Origin: Temnopleurus reevesii
Lineage: Eukaryota; Echinodermata; Echinoidea; Temnopleuroida; Temnopleuridae
Reading direction: 5' to 3'
NCBI GenBank assembly: GCA_036244855.1
Contig: BQKZ01000905.1
Span: 34,063-98,062, forward strand
Length of the DNA stretch: 64,000 bases
The notes beneath the pieces are model-generated. The model was not told the DNA's origin, searched no databases, and was given only the letters and a program-made list of their open reading frames with translations. Position 1 is the stretch's first letter; each line of letters opens with the position of its first letter. The position numbers and the translations under genes were made by a program. Positions 12,082 to 24,019 of the stretch are shown in pieces.

Positions 12082-12193
12082 GTATGGTATCTTCCAAAGA
12101 TCACAAGGGATGGTGTCTTCGAGGAGTCACAGGGGAAACGCTATTTACAGGATATCAATACTCCGTGCTTTTTTGCCTTTCGGGCTTGTGGAG
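12082..12193 (+). other. Weak candidate coding exon, unknown product
   Basis: The segment is preceded by TATTTTCTGTATGCAG, a fair acceptor, and followed by GAG|GTAAGA, a good donor. The reading frame is open through the 112 nt and well beyond (12031-12426, 131 codons), giving VWYLPKITRDGVFEESQGKR... I recognise no domain. The acceptor is followed by GTATGG, so the site could equally be read as a donor. Without homology this is only a splice-motif coincidence candidate. Confidence 0.15.
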
Positions 12194-13469
12194 GTAAGAT
12201 GATAAAAATCACGAAGAAGGGATGGAGCTCATATTGGGGACCAAAAACAGAAGCAGATCAAGAGGAAATGTTTCGTCACGGCATTCGTGGGGAGAGGAAA
12301 TTCGGGAGGCCATGCCAAAAGCCCGTTGAACATGCTGATGGTGATGATGCAACATTACTATGCTTTCCCGAACACGTAATTTTCTGCATCTTGAAATACA
12401 TGAAACGCACTGTCTATTATTCATAGAAATTTGACATGGTTGTAAGTATTCAGAACTGAATGATAAACATCACAAAGTTTATTTCATCATCGTATAGTAT
12501 TGATTTAAAAAAATATATTTACTGCATATTTCCGATGTGTCGTATGTGTCAAAAAGTAGATTCTTCAAAGATGTATTCAGCAGTTAAGTACGGATATAAC
12601 AATAATTTTGCTTTAATAGAAGAATAAGAAAAAGAAAAACACACAGAGTAAATTTATAACAAAACCAAATTGATAAAAACAAAATAAACATGTACGTTGA
12701 AATCGAACCAGGAACGCCAACTTCCAAATTAGTATATGTATCAAAGCAAGGGTTCAACATCATGTACTTAAATGTGTTCTAATGTAATGAAAATTAAGTT
12801 TCTGCTTCTGACATGTAGCAATGAAAGTCTTTTGAAAAAGGATTGAGACATTAATAATAATAACAATGAATGGCTTTATACCAACTCTTCATGAGAACTC
12901 CCTAAGCGCTCTTCAATTTCATTATTATTACCCTGGCTTTAGCAGTGCATCTACTAGGCGCATAAGCTTTTTCAAGAAATAAATTCCTACCAGGTACCCA
13001 TCAAGGATCAGACCGAGTACGCAACTCATGTTCAGGTTACAAGTGTTGTTCAACTTCTCCCCCAACACACTGCTTCAAAGACTGTTAAAGATGGAAGAAA
13101 TGCAAAGGTCGCATCCATGGCCCGTATTTACGTCAGAGTGAGTGATTCGTGTGCAAGGATACTTTAAAAAATGATGGACTTAAGAGAGAAGGACACACTC
13201 TTAGAAACGATGGTAAAAGTTTGAAACTTACCATCGCTTATCTCGAATATGTGTAGCAAAAACAGAGAAAGTTTATTTTTATGTGCTCACGGTAAGGTTC
13301 AAAAGTCCCTGTTTATGGTGTATTAGGATCTTTATCCAATAATGAATGCTTCCAACAGGGGGCAAATGTATAGCACTTAGAGAACATTTTATTTGAATAA
13401 ACACGCATTTACAAAAAAAATACACCTTAACAGTTTTACAGAGAAAAAAAACCTTATTATGATTGCTCA

Positions 13470-13858
13470 GTCCGTATTTTTTTTTGCTCTGGAATATTAT
13501 TCGTTTTGCAACCCCCTTTTAGACAATTCTGGGATCGCCTCCATTTCAACTGCAATTTCAAGTTGATTGGACTTTCTAGGCTAGGTCAACGCTACCTGTC
13601 AAAACATGGAATAGTTTGCAAGGTAACAAGACCTCGTTTTCTGCCTCGCTTTGAACGCTATGACAAGAAAAATTTAGATGGGTTTGCCAGTCCTGAATAC
13701 AGTTATCATGTTAGTTCCATTTTCGTTGTTTGCGAGGGTGTGAAATGTGGATTATTTTACCAGCTTAACTCGCGAGCCAGGAACCCGTGAATATTATCCA
13801 TGAGAATGTTGAATGTACTTTCACCTACAATGTTACAAAATACAGACATAGGCTAATT
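13470..13858 (+). repeat. Interspersed repeat, copy 1
   Basis: From GTATTTTTTTTTGCTCTGG to about ACAGACATAGGC this segment matches 15712-16098. Within the 94-codon open frame that both copies keep (13506-13790 here) I count 5 base differences in 285, and all 5 change the amino acid. That is not the pattern of a protein under purifying selection, so the frame is probably not a gene. Sequence beyond the right end is unrelated in the two places, so this is a repeat unit rather than one long duplication. Confidence 0.8.
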
Positions 13859-15577
13859 GTTTCAGTGAAACAACATCGGTTTTCGGGTTTGATCGGAAGT
13901 TTAAAAGTCACCATATTTTCTTTTCTGTTTCTCTTCAAAGACACCAGTGAATTTCCCGAAATGCTATGCTACATTATTTTCTGACAAACGGAGAAGTTTT
14001 GTTGGTGTCTTGGGGACAAAAATCCCTCAATTTTTCTGTAGTATCACAGTTGTATCGCCCAAAGAGTGAGTATCTGAAAACATGAAAGTCTAAGCAATAT
14101 TATCAATTGATTTATAGGAATTTTGGATAAACCACAAAAGAGATGTTGGAGGATATAAATTAGTGTCGAAAGCAGAATGTTCCAAGTTATGTAATCGCTA
14201 CATCAAAGCGTAGTATGAACTGCGTGTATACAGAGTGCCAATGATTTAATGAATTTACATGAAACACAAACGAGAAAGTGTCGAGTTATTTCATGTTTGA
14301 AGCTGCTTGTGATTTTCCAGCAGTATAAATGTTTGACTAATTTTTCTTGAAGTAAATTGGTAAATATTCAGCATTCGAACTGCTGAAAGGAACAATTGGC
14401 AACTCTGAATACACACGGGCAATTTATGTACTGAAATGAAATGAAACTATGAGCCGAAGTTTCCGGTTATAGATACAGGGCACACTTGATAAATTGAAGT
14501 CCAGTTAGTTATGAGAAACGAGGGACATTTGAGATAATTCTCTCTGAGGAAAAAGGAGAATTTATTTTGTTTCATCTATTTGATAAGATTCTGATTTATA
14601 AAGTTATAAAAGGGGTAATAATTTCACACCAAACACGTCAGAAGAAAGGGGTTGCACTGTAATTCATTAACCGGAAATGCAGGACAGATTTATTCAAGAA
14701 GAATGAAAGCATTTAAAACTAATGCAGCCCGTTAATAATTTCCAGGTTCTGCTAGGTGAATATGTAAAGCTAAATGAAAGTTGCTGTTCATTGGCATGAA
14801 CATTTATGACATAAGAATAAGGGAATTGTGTCAGAATTAGTTTGACAACATATTTAATTTGTATTGCTAAAGAAAGGAGTCTGTATTTTGGCTAAAATTT
14901 GATTGCAAGATATTTTCAGGCTATTTCTAATCAGAACAAAACGAAAATGAATGTAAGAAACATTCAAGTAGTGGAATTTTGTTGATATTTCACTTTGATA
15001 ACATGCCGGCAAGTAAAACAACTTTCATTAGCTACATGGAGAAGAAGTAGGCTAATTTGCATAATTTATGCACATATTTGAGTTGATTTGTAGGTGCTGA
15101 AAATGATCAGACAAATCATGTTATTTCTGAAAGAAATTCTAGGCCTGTCTTTTGATAAGCAATCAATAGTTATTTTATTTGAGTTGCACTTGAATTGCAA
15201 TTGCTTTGGAACTGCCAAAAGTTCTATATTGTCATTGATTTAAAGCAGAACGGAAGATAAATTTGGAAACAATGTTTTGTCTTTATCGCAAAGAATTAGA
15301 GAGTATTTGGATTCAAAACATTTGATGTGGTTGAGAAGTTTAATCTCTGAATTATGGCCATAGGTTTTCTGGAGCAAAGTTTATTTTACAAATGGCAAAT
15401 ATTAGTGACAAATTTTCACATTTAAGATTAAGAGTTTTCTAGACGCTAATCTTTTGAACGATTATAAGGAAAACAAAAGAAATGTAAAATTAGATATACA
15501 TATATGCAAATGAGTCAGATCAGACGATCATACATTCAAGTAAGATGCAGACATTTGCATGTATGAGTATTTAATTA
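13859..15577. other. Intronic DNA with no recognised feature
   Basis: AT-rich, no open frame of note, no inverted-repeat element or microsatellite seen between the two copies of the 13470/15712 repeat. Confidence 0.7.
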
Positions 15578-15711
15578 NNNNNNNNNNNNNNNNNNNNNNN
15601 NNNNNNNNNNNNNNNNNNNNNNNNNNNNNNNNNNNNNNNNNNNNNNNNNNNNNNNNNNNNNNNNNNNNNNNNNNNNNNNNNNNNNNNNNNNNNNNNNNNN
15701 NNNNNNNNNNN
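15578..15711. other. Assembly gap (134 N)
   Basis: Run of N. Its right edge coincides exactly with the left edge of repeat copy 2, which suggests the assembler broke at the repeat. Confidence 0.99.
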
Positions 15712-16098
15712 GTATTTTTTTTTGCTCTGGAATATTATTCGTTTTGCAACCCCCTTTTAGACAATTCTGGGATCGCCTCCATTTCAACTGCAATTTCAAG
15801 TTGATTGGACTTTCTAGGCTAGGTCAACGCTACCTGTCAAAACATGGAATAGTTTGCAAGGTAACAAGACCTCGTTTTCTGCCTCGCTTTGAACGCTATG
15901 ACAAGAAAAATTTAGATGGGTTTGCCAGTCCTGATTTCAGTTATCATGTTAGTTCCATTTTCGTTGTTTGCGAGGGTGTGAAATGTCGATTATTTTGCCA
16001 GCTTACCTCGCGAGCCAGGAACCCGTGAACATTTTCCATGAGAATGCTGAATGTACTTTCACATAGGCCTACAATGTTACAAATACAGACGTAGGCCA
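15712..16098 (+). repeat. Interspersed repeat, copy 2
   Basis: Matches 13470-13858 at about 98% over the shared open frame, with small indels in the 3' part (a 7-base CATAGGC-type difference near 16062). It begins at the edge of the N gap, so its true left end may be hidden. Confidence 0.8.
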
Positions 16099-16446
16099 TT
16101 CGTAGCCCGTTTAGCCTATTTACCCCGATTTCGTTCATGGAGATTTTGATCAAACATCATAGCTGTTAATACAAACCAAATGGTGGCATTTTAGACGTTC
16201 TTGAAAATAATTTTTAACTCACCGGTACGTTAAAATATGCCATTGTGCTGCACGCATCATCAAATTTGGTATTTTTCATAAAATCAACGGTCGCACGTGA
16301 ACATAAATTGCTTATGGCACGGTCCCACCCGTTTCATTTTCCTGTAGTAAAATAGCAACATCTTAGGACTGAACGTTCCAAGTCTTTCAGCGGTAATTAC
16401 AGAGGTAATTGCTGGCACCTGTTTTCAACTCCCTTTTGGTAGGGGA

Positions 16447-16551
16447 TATAAGAACCCCCTCTTGCATCTACATAAGATCTTGACTCAGAAGAACAAGGAT
16501 CGATCGTGATTAGTAAACCCTCGGAGGTCCCGAGTTAATATTTAGGTATGT
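16447..16551 (+). promoter_or_regulatory. TATA-like site with downstream donor motif
   Basis: TATAAG at 16447-16452 is followed some 30 bases later by a plausible start region (near 16477-16482). At 16545/16546 there is an AG|GTATGT donor. The spacing resembles the arrangement at 116-171. No linked coding exon was found. Confidence 0.2.
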
Positions 16552-17423
16552 GATATGATTTGAAGGAACATGATATGATTATAACCAGCTGAGGAGAAGT
16601 GTGCCGTGACGAGGTAACGATAGTGTCACTATTTTTCTCATTTGAAGAACATTCCCTTTCATGTTTTCATGTATGTTTTCTCCGAAAATCAAGTTTTCGA
16701 GATCCTAATTGGCTCGGATTGTTCTGACTATCAAAAGTCGAAATCATGCACTGTGAATAAAAAAACAACAACACCTAAAACATAGACATCCAAAGTAAAT
16801 AAGCAACCAATACAAATTAAAACAACATAGACCTATTATAGAGAGTAAAATGTATTTTCAAACAATTCACATTTTGAGTATTTCGCGAAGAACACAAAGA
16901 GTGTGTATTTTTTATTGATGAAATTGAACAATCAAATCTTGAAATTGTATGTGAACGATATAAAATATCGACTAGGAAAACATGTGATACATATACTATT
17001 GATTACTTCCAATAAAGACGTGATGAAAAATTATAGCACCCCGTCGCATAAAATCATTCAAAATGGTGATTTTCATATATTGATTCTATCGACTCATTTG
17101 CCTTGTTGACTATACAACATTTTCTGGTTGTTGAACTCGTCCTAACTCTTTAACATTCTTTGGAACCAACAGACGACCTCAGGAAAAAGTGAAAAAACGA
17201 GGGTGGATATATTTTGGTTGCGAGGGTGAAGATCATGCCTGCAAGCAGTGACCAGAAAACGATTGTGAAAATATTGAACAGGGGGGCATGAGAGACGCCA
17301 AGAGCAATCGACATTGGGCGACAGCAGGGATGTCAGACCGAGTCAGACTGAGGTTGAAATGAGAGGAAGGATGGAATACAAGACACAAATCTTTTACGAA
17401 TAGAAAGATAGTTGGATAGATGG

Positions 17424-17434
17424 AAGGAGGGAGG

Positions 17435-17471
<37 letters not shown>

Positions 17472-17705
17472 AGAGAAGGAGGGGGAGGGGAGGGGTAGGG
17501 AGAGATGGAGAGAGAGAGAGAGAGAGATGGTGGGAGAGGGGAAGGAAAGGAGAGAGGAGGGGAGAAATTGTGAGATAGAGAGATCAGTAGAGGGAGAGAG
17601 GGAGGGAGATAAAATGAGAGAGAAGAGGGGGAGAAGAAAGTGTGTTTGAGTGTGTGTGTGTGTGTGTGTTAGAGAGAGAGAGAGGGAGAGAGAGAGAGAG
17701 GGGGG
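17424..17705 (+). repeat. Polypurine GA/GGGA tract with a GT block
   Basis: Nearly 280 bases with purines on the plus strand (GGAGGGAGGGAGAGAGA, AGGGGAGGGGTAGGGAGAGA and similar), interrupted by (GT)n at about 17648-17668. Long mirror-type polypurine tracts can form triplex DNA. Confidence 0.9.
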
Positions 17706-17959
17706 ATGTAACTGAATGGTGCTCGATTTAAAATCAAAACAGCCTCCAAACTTGACATCAAGTCTGGTCTGTCTGGAACACTACTTTCACTTTGTTAACA
17801 TACATATTTTCACAACCGCGACCCTCGATGAGGAACTGTGGATGCCAATCCACTGAAAATAATTTGCTTAAATACCAAGAAACCACATTGGTTCTGGCTT
17901 CAATGATAATGCACATGTAAAAGAAAAAGACGTACAGTACAAAACTATTTACATATTTT

Positions 17960-18172
17960 ACAGAAAGAAGAGCAAAGTTTTACTCAATAATGTGTAAAAA
18001 GGGAAACGCATGTTAGTTAAGTAACATCTTGCACCATATCTGCTTTTGTAGAATTCACAAATTTATCCATTGTGGTGATAGTTGTAACCCTATATGGTGC
18101 AAAATATTACCCAGCTAAAATTTATGTTCCCTTTTTACACAATATTGAGTAAACATTTACTCATCTTTCAGA
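17960..18172. mobile_element. MITE with long terminal inverted repeats
   Basis: Left arm TTTACTCAATAATGTGTAAA with AAGGGAAAC following, and TTGCACCATAT further in, is mirrored on the right as ATATGGTGCAA, GTTCCCTTTTTACACAATAT and TGAGTAAA. The similarity extends outward to GAAAGAAGAG / CATCTTTC. Arms of roughly 70-90 bases flank a short core, typical of a foldback-type non-autonomous DNA transposon. Confidence 0.75.
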
Positions 18173-20100
18173 CTGCAGACATTTAGATATGACAGTAGAA
18201 ATAAAAAGAAAATGAAATTCAATCATCAATTTATGCAGGTCCATACACTTAAAAAACATTTTCCCTACGAGTTCATGAAAAAGTCATATTTGTTAGAGCA
18301 AAATATCTGTATTTCTATCCTCAGAAATATGATTCGTTATGGTTATTGTACTCAATTGATCACATTCGTTACTTCAAAATGAGAGGCGGCGACAATTCAG
18401 GTTACAACCAATTTCGATAAATGGGTTAAATTTGATGTGCCTGGATGCGAAGTTACAAGTGAAAAGTGGGAAATGCATCGCTGCGATAGATAAATCAACC
18501 AGAATCACTACAATAATGCAGAATGTACTAGATTGTATGTTTTGGTATTGACTTAACCCTAATGTGCCCATATTGACAAAAATGTACGCCCCTTGAATAT
18601 TACTAGCTCCTTCCCTATCTAAAACATCGGATAAGTTCTGAAAAAGAGCCGAAGTTGGTAGAAATCACATCAGATAGGATGTCACAACACTTCCCATTGA
18701 GTACAATGGCCCAACAATCGTCATGGCTTTTCTCACAGCTTGCAAATACCATCTCTACAATTTCAGTACTTTTACATCTAATGAAGATAACATTACAGTC
18801 ATTAACGATGTCAATAATAATGCCAATCGCTGTAAATGACTTTATCAATCACCTACATAAACGACATAATGTTATTGTCATATTTATTGCCCATCGTATT
18901 GTCAGCACTAAAATTTGGGTCATAAGCATTTCCGCATTCAATAGACCAAGAAACCCTGCTTCATGTTACATAATAAATTCGCAAATTTTTCAATAAAAAT
19001 TACAAACGGCCACTAAATTCGACGAGCTGGATACTAAAAGTACTGACAATGCATTCTTTTTCACCTTTCATATTGCCTTAGACAAATTTGTATGAAAATG
19101 TAAATACTCCAATTTCTTGCATCAACTTTAAGACAATTTTCGTTGCACAATTTTGTTTCTGCAGTATGCATTCTTCATTGCACCAAAAATGCGAAATTCA
19201 AGGACGCGGCGTTAATCTAATTACAGTTCTAAGTAAAATGAGTAATACGGCATTTCCCCCTTTAATTTAATAGACTGAAAACATTCGATTTCATGCCTGG
19301 AAGTAAATTTTATGCACGAATAATAATAAAGCGGTCTGGAAGATTATCAATTGTTCGTTGAATCGAGTGTCCAAATCATAACATCTCGGCGCCACGAGGC
19401 TGTGTAGAGATGAACGACTGATCATAATATAGTTCATTAACATCGTCTAGGTCTGTGACTCAAACATCGAACGCGTCAAGTTTTGGTGACGTCACAATGG
19501 TCAGAGGCGATAATTGATTTTCAGAGGAAAATGCAAAAGCCAACTCGGAATTCTAAGCGTTGTTTCTGACCTCAGATTCATAGATTATTAATGAATTTGG
19601 GGGTGATTTATGGCGATTTAAGAAGATATGGACCGAATGCAGTACCTTATCAAAATCATCTTTTCTTAAATTGTGAAAAAATTATCGCTCTTCACAGTTT
19701 ATGCAAAAAGTATATACATGCACAAAATATAAAAGAAAGAAAAGCATGCATCTCTATTCCTGCCCAATAGAACATGCCGACTTTGTTTGTAGAGTACCAC
19801 CATGGAACTATCCGAAAATGATCCCTAAATGGAAGCTTCAATGTCACGTGTCCAAGTGGCATATCTGGTCCACCCACTGCGAGGCTTATTACCAATTATT
19901 CAAGATGGCGCCCAAACCTAACTCGTGTGAGGTTCAAATTCGCAGAAAGGCCCGGTCTACCCGCAGCGTTCCAATTTGAAGAAGACATAGAAGAGGGTAG
20001 AGATGGTAATTCTCATGCTGATCAGGACTATTATGGATGAAAATTTGCAACTTATTATTGTACGGTTATAACCTCGGATGTCCGATAGAAATTAGGTTTG
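18173..20100. other. Intronic DNA with no recognised gene
   Basis: Overlapping open frames at 18615-18996 on both strands and 19701-19979 on plus have no recognisable domain. A CRE palindrome sits at 19487-19494 (extended as GGTGACGTCAC). Confidence 0.65.
19487..19494. promoter_or_regulatory. CRE palindrome TGACGTCA
   Basis: Exact CREB/ATF site, next to a small CpG-containing stretch (CGAACGCGTC). Confidence 0.35.
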
Positions 20101-20190
20101 TTAGCAACGCAGACTCTCGCCCGACCCGGCGGTGACCCGATGCGGTCGCCCAGGGACCGGGCTCCTGGCCGCGGTTGGCCCTGCCTTTAG
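20101..20190. other. Small GC- and CpG-rich patch
   Basis: About 90 bases containing CGCCCGACCCGGCGGTGACC and GGCCGCGGTTGGCC, with many CpGs, stand out sharply from AT-rich surroundings. This could be part of a mobile element, a small CpG island or a conserved element. Short open frames run through it on minus (20101-20425), but I cannot name a product. Confidence 0.5.
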
Positions 20191-20765
20191 CATGTTTAGT
20201 GTCCTATTCATTAATTCCTCGGACGTTACAATCTGAAGACAACTGGCCAGGAAACTGCATTTGAAGGACTTGGCGGAAGGTTGTACTTGCAAGGGTAGGG
20301 AAATCTGGAAGTTGGAATTTATGTAAGTGGTTGGATCTCTCAAGGGAGAAAAATAGGGTGTTGGTCAACGGATGTAAGGGTAATATCAATTTGGTTTGGT
20401 TGGATACAGGCTTAATTGAGGGCATGCTACTGAACCCCTAAATCCAAGAGTCACTGATTGCAGTGGCCTCGCGAAGGAAACTTAACATGCTTCTAAAATA
20501 ATGAATGAATCAATCAACGTAATCTAAGACAATTTGCAGAAAACTCGTTTGAATACAATTATCTTTTTTTCTATGATGGAAATATTTTTATATTCATTCT
20601 CATAAACGGGGCATTATTAATATTCTATGTTCTATATAGGATTATGATCATACTAGGGTATTTTCGTTGAATTGGTTCAGCTGCAATTCGTCACGTGGCA
20701 AGGCACTTAACACAATTCTTTTGTCATTGGCACCCCGTCATGAATGTTCGCACCCCATGTTTATC

Positions 20766-20870
20766 GCAAGTCGAGAAACGCTGGATGTTCGCACGTCGAG
20801 AAACGCTGGATGTTCGCAAGTCGAGAAACGCTGGATGTTCGCACGTCGAGAAACGCTGGATGAACATTCA
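20766..20870 (+). repeat. 25-bp minisatellite, four copies
   Basis: TCGAGAAACGCTGGATGTTC recurs at 20771, 20796, 20821 and 20846, a period of exactly 25. The bases just before alternate between GCAAG (20771, 20821) and GCACG (20796, 20846), so the array is really two 50-bp dimers. Open frames in three phases across it are artefacts of repetition. Confidence 0.95.
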
Positions 20871-23095
20871 ACCAACACCCCAAATTGATTGGTTAAATTC
20901 ACTAAATCGAGATGCATGCGTGGAATATTTTTGCATGTTTCCCGAAAATTCAATTAGGAAAAGGAGCACGACTCGAAAGTGGTCATGATGGTGAGCGAGA
21001 CTGTTTTCAAAATGAAAGTCATTCGAGAGCTTTTTAGAAATCCATAAATAGAGTTCTGGTGGATTAGCTTGCCGACCATTTGGTTCTATTTGGGGTTCAT
21101 TTGACTTAATATTGATCAGCATGTCTGCTTGGCCTGACTGGAGTTGCAAGAAAAAAAAGTAAAATAGACTTATCTACGATGAATTTTACCAAATGTAAGA
21201 TTGAAACAAATCAAAAGTGTACACAGTTATCATATTCTTGTATGTACAGGATTTTAGAAAACATCTTAAAAGGTTCATACATTTACATGTACTAACAACT
21301 GTCTCCATGGTTTCGACGGTTTTAAGATGGTTCAAGAGCGGAGGGCTCAAGGAGGTATTTTGAGAGGCAAACACGAGGGAAAACGCTGATCATCATCAGA
21401 ACAATACATCTTAATGTTGAATTAAATCTATTTATATAAATTGGAAGGAACATGACGATATTCCGGAGCTTACACTTCCAAAGTTGAACGAACGCTTAAT
21501 TTCACACCCAAGAATAGTTACATCATGGTTACATCAATTAATTGCAGCTGGCATGTTCCTGCAAAAAAAGGAAAAAAAAGTACTAGTTTCGTATGTTGAC
21601 GTCACTCATTTGATACAGATCATTGTTAGGCAAGATGGCTCAGTCGACCAACATTTACAAATGGCCTGTTAGCCTATCAACGTCTCTATTCACATATACT
21701 ACAACTAATAGTCCTTGTGGATTCTCTTTTGTATTGTTACAAAGAGAACACCACAGTAGCTGTAATTAGGCCGAATCCAATTTGCCCATAAGTGTTTGCA
21801 TTTGGTATTTTAGCGGTAGCTTTAGATTTTCCCTGTAGGAAACACCTCTCCTCTTTATGGTTTCGCTACTTCTAAAAGTAGGATTATATGCTCATTAGCC
21901 ACCTATACCTGGGCACAAATTGCGGTTCATCCACCTCGCAGTTTACATGTATTATCTTCAGAATAGACTGACCGATTGAATTATAAATGTGAGGGAAATC
22001 ATGTCGACTTTACATCAGGTAAACTACGATTGTTACCTCAATAGAAAACACTATGGACCACCCGAACGGTTAAGCTTGATTTTCCTTTGGGAACTGATAC
22101 CTTTTACAGTTTCTTTTCCCTACATTTACTATTTAAAAGAGAAGGGTTAAACCGTTGCTCCGTAATCCAAATTCTAAAGATGTATAAAGGTCGTTTCACG
22201 GCAAAAGATTGTTACGATACATAGTGAGTAACCATACAGAACAATAATACATTCTGTTGGCGTTGCGGATTTTGTGCCTCGGCTTCTGTAACCGCATCAC
22301 AGTGAAAGCTCGATGAAAACGAATTTTCGTTTTCACGAAAATAGACTCATGCTGTAGACAGTGATAGTTGTAATACGTGTAAAATTATCCAATTACAGAT
22401 GGTAAACTTTCACTATCTTTATAATTCCACTTTTTCAATCAAACCACGGAATAACCTTGTTACTTCTTTCAATCGTTTTCGCTCCATTAACTGGAAAATC
22501 GAACACCAAAGAAGTTAAATGACCAATGTGTGATTCCTCATTGACTCGACAACCACCGGTGTTTATGTCAAACAATAAGAAATAAATCAAGCCCTCGTGT
22601 CATTCTCGCTATTTCCAGATTCAATTAAATCACAAATACGACTAAATTCCCCATAGATTATCACTGGCTTAACAAACATTTGACCATAATCATGTTGGTT
22701 AAGGAAAGATATGGAAATGAGGGAGAGGGAGTGGATGAATTTTAGGCGTGGCCGCGTGTGACAAAAAGAGGACGTTAGTCACAGTTTGCAAATAACAGAA
22801 AGAGAGAGAGCAACCAAAGAAATCGGAAAGATGTAAGCAATTAATCACCTTATTCACACTAGATCTGGGAATGAGCATGATGCTAATTTTTGATCGGAAG
22901 ATATTAATCATGGATTGTTCATTTGATCAATAACAGAAAATAAAAAGGGGAGTTTTGAAGGTTTTGAGCCTTTAAAGTTAATTTTCGCTGGAAAAATACA
23001 AGACATAAGATAAAGACCATTTAAATATCATCAATATCTCTATATCATCAACGCATTTTGCTTTGATTTAAATTGTAAACCAAATACTCTTTGGA
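20871..23095. other. Intronic DNA with no recognised gene
   Basis: No named feature apart from the CRE palindrome at 21597-21604 and a small self-complementary block near 22314-22333 (GAAAACGAATTTTCGTTTTC). Confidence 0.65.
21597..21604. promoter_or_regulatory. CRE palindrome TGACGTCA
   Basis: Exact CREB/ATF site, followed by CTCATT so that an AP-1-like GTCACTCAT overlaps it. Confidence 0.35.
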
Positions 23096-23276
23096 CCTCC
23101 AGGAAGAACAGAGCCATTGATATATCAATGGCTCTGAATGGAGTGCTCCTTCCGTTATTTTAGAATGTGAAATATTTGTCTCTATGTATTGAATTTTAGT
23201 TGTATATATTCATGTATAATGTTTTCCATGTATTCTGATTATTTTTATGACGGTAAATAAAACCAAACCAAACCAA
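23096..23276 (+). repeat. 3' end of a non-LTR retrotransposon with (AACCA)n tail
   Basis: Starts near CTCCAGGAAGAACAG, carries a perfect 28-base palindrome at 23109-23136 (CAGAGCCATTGATA and its complement), then an AT-rich trailer with GGTAAATAAAACC and the tail AACCAAACCAAACCAA. The order hairpin, AATAAA-like signal, short-repeat tail is that of a severely 5'-truncated LINE. Confidence 0.65.
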
Positions 23277-23689
23277 TGAAATATAATAAACAATCGGGCT
23301 CCCTAATTGAATGATCGCTCTCAATTGCAACGAAAGTGTAAAAGGGAAGTAGAATAAATCTACATTCGAAATCAATGTTCGATTATAGTAAATTCTTTAT
23401 CACAATCATACAGACACTTGTTCAATTCCCTGAAAAATCCAAACTCAGAATCTCACATGAAAAAAAGATGGTTGAGGGAACTTTTTGAGTGAAATGACTT
23501 ATCACTGACTTTTCGTTTACACATGTTTACAAGATAACGGAGTCGGTTTACTAAGGCAAACATCTAAGATGACTATGTTTATTTTCACCTCGTCTTCTGA
23601 CGAAAACAGTGTTGACATTTCTCTTTCGAAAGTGACAAAACGGCCAAAGGATGACACCCTCAGAAGGTAAAGGAAGACATTCATCTTTG

Positions 23690-23982
23690 GCAGAGGAAAG
23701 GAATGAGCGAATCAAAGATGAAAGAATATGAAAATGGAGACAGAAAATAAGGAGGACATAACATTGTCTGTGTGTATGTATGTTCCTGAATGCTGCGTTA
23801 CTATGTGCAAGAAGTTTGTGGAATTGTGTTTGTGTGTGTTTGTATGTGTGTGTGAGTGTGTGTGTGTGTGGGAGTGAGATACGTATTTTCAGTGCGTGTG
23901 TATGTTTGTGTGCATGTGTTTCATTATAAGCCATACAGATGAATGTATTTACATGTGGGTAAGCTTAGGTGCGTGTGTGAGT

Positions 23983-24019
<37 letters not shown>

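Larger units (their letters stand above)
9786..13469. other. Intronic DNA with simple repeats and isolated motifs
   Basis: Mostly featureless AT-rich DNA. It contains a poly-G run near 9976, a poly-C/poly-A tract at 10175-10216, a poly-G run near 11835, the CRE palindrome at 10872-10879 and an X-box-like palindrome at 11759-11772. A weak candidate exon lies at 12082-12193. No gene recognised. Confidence 0.65.

Noticed and set aside
13506..13790. 94-codon frame shared by two loci as a possible duplicated gene
   Set aside because: All five differences between copies are non-synonymous and the flanks behave as a repeat, so I list it as repeat DNA.
20101..20425. Overlapping minus frames across the CpG-rich patch as a gene
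   Set aside because: Two frames overlap in different phases with no domain or splice support.
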